Shown here in pieces: positions 61,229 to 64,000 of a stretch of DNA of 64,000 nucleotides (positions are counted from its first letter, which is position 1; the number at the start of each line of letters is the position of its first letter). A program made the translations under genes and the position numbers. The notes beneath the pieces are model-generated. The model had not been told where the DNA came from. It ran no database searches and was given only the letters and a program-made list of their open reading frames with translations. The stretch comes from LMUY01 sp965199005 (lineage in GTDB: Bacteria; Pseudomonadota; Alphaproteobacteria; Acetobacterales; Acetobacteraceae). The DNA is taken from NCBI GenBank assembly GCA_965199005.1, contig CBDAQK010000001.1, positions 62,001-126,000 of the forward strand, written 5' to 3'.

Positions 61229-62196
61229 CGCTGGTCCGCGCGGATAATCTGGTCAAGCATTACCCGATCCACTCGGGCGCCTTCCGCCGGCGCGTGGTGG
61301 GCGCGGTGCGGGCGGTCGATGGCGTGTCGTTCACCATCCAGCGGGGTGAAACGCTGGCGCTGGTGGGGGAAAGCGGCTGCGGCAAATCCACCACCGGCCG
61401 CCTGCTGATGCGCCTGATCGAGCCGACAGAAGGCACCGTGCGGTTCGACGGCGCGGAAATCTCCGAATTGGACGCGCGCCAATTGCGCACGACGCGCCAG
61501 CGGATGCAGTTGATTTTCCAGGACCCCAGCACCGCCTTCAACCCACGCATGAACGTCGCGTCCTTGATTGCCGAGCCGATGCGCCTGGCCGGCAAACCGC
61601 AGGCTGCCCGCCGGGCCCGGGTGCAGGAACTATTGCCGCTGGTGGGGTTGGCGCCTGAGCACGCCACGCGCTACCCGCACGAATTCTCCGGCGGACAGCG
61701 CCAGCGCATCGGCATTGCCCGGGCATTGGCATTGCGGCCGGACTTCGTGGTGTGCGACGAACCCGTCTCGGCCCTGGACGTGTCGGTGCAGGCGCAAGTG
61801 ATCAACCTGCTCACCGAGCTGCAGCGGGACTTCGGATTGACCTATCTGTTCATCTCGCATGATTTGCGCGTGGTGCGCCATGTGGCGAACCGGGTGGCGG
61901 TGATGTATCTGGGCCGCATCGTCGAACTGGCCGACAAGCCGGCGCTGTATAAAACGCCGCAGCACCCCTACACCCGCGCTTTGCTCAGCGCCGTGCCCGC
62001 GCACCGCCCGGGCCTGGCCCGCACCCGGATGGAGGCGTTGGGCGAGATCGCCAGCGCACGCAGCATTCCTGCGGGGTGCCGCTACCATACGCGCTGCCCC
62101 GCGGTGATGCCGGTCTGCCGGACGGACGAGCCGGCGCTTTCCGACCTTGGCGGCGGCCATCTCAGCGCCTGCCACCTTCACGCCACGACCCATTGA
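61225..62196 (+). CDS. ABC transporter ATP-binding protein, DppF/OppF type
   Basis: A 323-residue ATPase: Walker A GESGCGKST (48-56), FSGGQRQRIGIARAL signature, CDEPVSALDVSVQAQ Walker B, LFISHDLRVV switch and the C-terminal CRYHTRCPA domain. GTG start overlapping the DppD-type stop. It is followed by the binding-protein gene after 11 bp. Confidence 0.93.
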   Translation: MTLVRADNLVKHYPIHSGAFRRRVVGAVRAVDGVSFTIQRGETLALVGESGCGKSTTGRLLMRLIEPTEGTVRFDGAEISELDARQLRTTRQRMQLIFQDPSTAFNPRMNVASLIAEPMRLAGKPQAARRARVQELLPLVGLAPEHATRYPHEFSGGQRQRIGIARALALRPDFVVCDEPVSALDVSVQAQVINLLTELQRDFGLTYLFISHDLRVVRHVANRVAVMYLGRIVELADKPALYKTPQHPYTRALLSAVPAHRPGLARTRMEALGEIASARSIPAGCRYHTRCPAVMPVCRTDEPALSDLGGGHLSACHLHATTH

Positions 62197-62207
62197 AAGG
62201 AACGCCG

Positions 62208-63695
62208 ATGCAACGCCGCCCTCTCCTCGCCCTCGCCACCATGCTGGCCCTTGCTGGACCGGCCCTTGCCCATGCAAAGACGTTGACCGTCGGCGCGTCG
62301 GTCTTTCCGGACAGCCTGCGCTCGGGCACCAGCTCCTACGCGTCACTCAGCCTGCTGGAGCAAACCAACGACCCGCTGCTGGCACGTGACAACGCGGGCG
62401 ATTTGCACCCGGCGCTGGCCACGAGTTGGGAGTTGCTGAACCCGACGACGATGCGGCTTCATCTGCGGCAGGGTGTGAAGTTTAGCGACGGTGCCGATTT
62501 CACGGCCGATGACGTGGTGTTCACCATCAACCGCGTGATCAACCCGGCAACGGCCTACGCCATGCTGTCGCGCATCGGACTGGTGGAAAGCGTGGCGGCG
62601 GTGGACCCCTACACCGTCGACATCAAGACCAAGGCGGCCTTCCCGACTCTGCTTCGCGGCCTGTCCGACATCATCATCGAGGCCAGGCATTATTATGACA
62701 AAGTTGGGCCGGATGGCGTGTCCGCGCATCCGATGGGGACTGGCCCTTTCATCTTTAAGGAATGGGTGCCCGGTGACCACTACACGCTGACTGCGAACAA
62801 GGCGTATTGGGGCGGTGCGCCGAAGATCGACGACCTGATCATCCGCACCATCCCCGATGGGTCCACCCGCGTTGCATCCCTGGTCGCGGGCGAGAGCCAG
62901 ATCATCGAGGAGGTCCCGATCGACCTGATCGACCAGGTGAACGAGTCCGGCACCGCCAAAGTGGCCGAAATCAGCACCACCGTCGGCCTGGTGCTCACCT
63001 TTGATCCGACGATCAAGCCGTTCGACAATCCGAAAGTCCGCGAAGCTTTCGATTACGCGATCGACAAGCCGCTCATCCTCAAGCAAATCCTGAAGGGCCA
63101 GGGAGAAATCCTACAGGGGCAGGTGCTGACCAAGGGCGCGCTGGGTTGGAACCCGGATTTGAAGGCCCGTCCGTTCGATCCGGTGCTCGCCAAGAAGATG
63201 CTGCAGGACGCTGGTTACGACTTCAACACCCCCGTCGCGATCAGCACGCAAAATGGCAAATACGTCTCCGATACAGACATCTGCAACGCCGTGGCCGGGA
63301 TGCTGAACCAGATCGGCGTCAAGGCGACGGTGAATGTCGTCGAGGGCGGCGTGTTCCAGCAAATGTCGACCGCGCAGAAGATGGGCGCGCTCTACATGAT
63401 CGGCTGGTATAGCGTCGGCGATGCGGATTTCGCGTCGGTTTGGTATACCAAGAGCGGCTACCGCACGAAATGGGTCGACCCGGAATACGAATCCCTCTTC
63501 GTCGCGGCACGGTCGACCAATGATGTGGCGGAACGGGTGAAGGATTACCACCGGATGATGGAAATCCTGTATCAGCAGAACCCGTCCGTCTTCTTGTTCG
63601 GCCTGCCGAGCCTGTATGGCGTGGGCGACACCGTCACGGGGTTCGGCGCCGCGGCCGACAAGCTGCTCCGGCTGACGCAAGTCGACCTGAAGTGA
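62208..63695 (+). CDS. ABC transporter substrate-binding protein, family 5
   Basis: A 495-residue binding protein with a Sec signal (LLALATMLALAGPALAHA). Family-5 blocks: FSDGADFTADDVVFTINRV, HPMGTGPFIFKEWVPGD and NPKVREAFDYAIDKPLI. GAAAGG lies about 7 bases before the ATG. Gene order here is D-F-A-B, with the binding protein after the ATPases. The ligand is unknown. Confidence 0.93.
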   Translation: MQRRPLLALATMLALAGPALAHAKTLTVGASVFPDSLRSGTSSYASLSLLEQTNDPLLARDNAGDLHPALATSWELLNPTTMRLHLRQGVKFSDGADFTADDVVFTINRVINPATAYAMLSRIGLVESVAAVDPYTVDIKTKAAFPTLLRGLSDIIIEARHYYDKVGPDGVSAHPMGTGPFIFKEWVPGDHYTLTANKAYWGGAPKIDDLIIRTIPDGSTRVASLVAGESQIIEEVPIDLIDQVNESGTAKVAEISTTVGLVLTFDPTIKPFDNPKVREAFDYAIDKPLILKQILKGQGEILQGQVLTKGALGWNPDLKARPFDPVLAKKMLQDAGYDFNTPVAISTQNGKYVSDTDICNAVAGMLNQIGVKATVNVVEGGVFQQMSTAQKMGALYMIGWYSVGDADFASVWYTKSGYRTKWVDPEYESLFVAARSTNDVAERVKDYHRMMEILYQQNPSVFLFGLPSLYGVGDTVTGFGAAADKLLRLTQVDLK

Positions 63696-63699
63696 ATTG

Positions 63700-64000
63700 A
63701 TGGCTGGCTACGTCCTCCGCCGGTTTGCCTTTCTGCCGCTGACGCTGCTGCTGGTGGCTTTCGCCACCTTCATCGTGCTGCGGCTGACGGGCAACCCGGT
63801 GGACATCTTCCTGGACATCAACCGCACCCCGGAACAGGTGCAGGCGCTGACGTTGCGCCTGCATCTGGACCAGCCATTGCCGATCCAATTCCTGATCTTC
63901 CTGCGTGACCTGCTGCATGGTGATTTCGGCGAATCGCTCCAATTCAGCGGCCCGGCGATTGTGGTCGTTTGGCAACGCATGGGCCCGACGTTGGAATTGG
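63700..64000 (+). CDS. ABC transporter permease, DppB type (5' part)
   Basis: The first 100 residues of a permease that runs off the right edge. GYVLRRFAFLPLTLLLVAFA is the standard first membrane segment, and VQALTLRLHLDQPLPIQFL the DppB periplasmic block. ATG 63700 lies 4 bp after the binding-protein stop; a TTG at 63697 is adjacent. Confidence 0.92.
   Translation, partial: MAGYVLRRFAFLPLTLLLVAFATFIVLRLTGNPVDIFLDINRTPEQVQALTLRLHLDQPLPIQFLIFLRDLLHGDFGESLQFSGPAIVVVWQRMGPTLEL

Noticed and set aside
1..64000. CRISPR arrays, tRNA/rRNA genes, prophage or integrase modules
   Set aside because: No regularly spaced repeats, no tRNA-like cloverleaf in the few intergenic gaps, and no phage or integrase proteins; the only mobile element is the IS at 960-2116.

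Overview
The window is a 64 kb stretch of GC-rich chromosome. Dense operons with four-base ATGA/GTGA overlaps, FCD-type GntR regulators, many solute-binding-protein transporters, LLM flavin monooxygenases, CaiB/BaiF CoA-transferases and a pstSCAB-phoU-phoB locus suggest an alphaproteobacterium. Rhodospirillales/Acetobacteraceae is my best guess, from gene style only; there is no rRNA or ribosomal marker to confirm it. I saw no tRNA, rRNA, CRISPR array, origin or prophage.

Layout. 1-620: tail of a family-5 solute-binding protein. 617-2855: a potassium channel (pore plus TrkA-N/TrkA-C) split by a complete 1157-bp IS1595-type element (960-2116) with imperfect 23-bp inverted repeats and an 8-bp target duplication. 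2876-6427: an SDR, then an NCS2 nucleobase permease coupled to an amidohydrolase (probable purine deaminase). 6424-7572 (minus): NikR, a 4-oxalocrotonate-tautomerase-like protein and a cupin. 7742-19032 (minus): a compact ten-gene operon, in transcription order DUF917 protein, short HyuA-like protein, polyamine/opine-type ABC importer, M28-like protein, SDR, PanE-like reductase and LLM monooxygenase, with a GntR regulator divergent to it. 19938-22473: tcuA-tcuB. 22462-23055: TetR regulator (minus). 23151-33332: a nine-gene operon for uptake and CoA-dependent breakdown of an unknown acid: iron-type ABC importer, Cys-less thiolase, DUF35 protein, Ldh-family dehydrogenase, two CoA-transferases and a second copy of the binding protein.

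33347-34548 holds a PaaI-type thioesterase followed by decayed DNA: a GntR pseudogene with one stop and two frameshifts, abutting the last ~41 codons of an amidohydrolase. 34612-37982 is a SNF2-family helicase with a one-base frameshift inside its SWIM zinc finger. 38051-45317 (minus) is pstS-pstC-pstA-pstB-phoU-phoB followed by kup, preceded by a four-repeat Pho box (45406-45444). 45471-54418 has a serine hydrolase, a complete family-5 (Dpp/Nik-type) importer, an LLM monooxygenase and a class II aldolase. 54420-56216 is a lower-GC patch with three unfamiliar small genes and a palindromic repeat. 56233-59090 (minus) has two solute-binding proteins without transporter partners plus a glutathionyl-hydroquinone reductase. 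59206-64000 starts another LLM plus family-5 importer operon that runs off the right edge.

The shared theme is scavenging: each large operon pairs an importer with enzymes that could open or oxidise the imported compound. The two strongest candidates for undescribed pathways are the DUF917/HyuA/M28/LLM operon (7742-19032) and the thiolase-DUF35-CoA-transferase operon with twin binding proteins (23151-33332).
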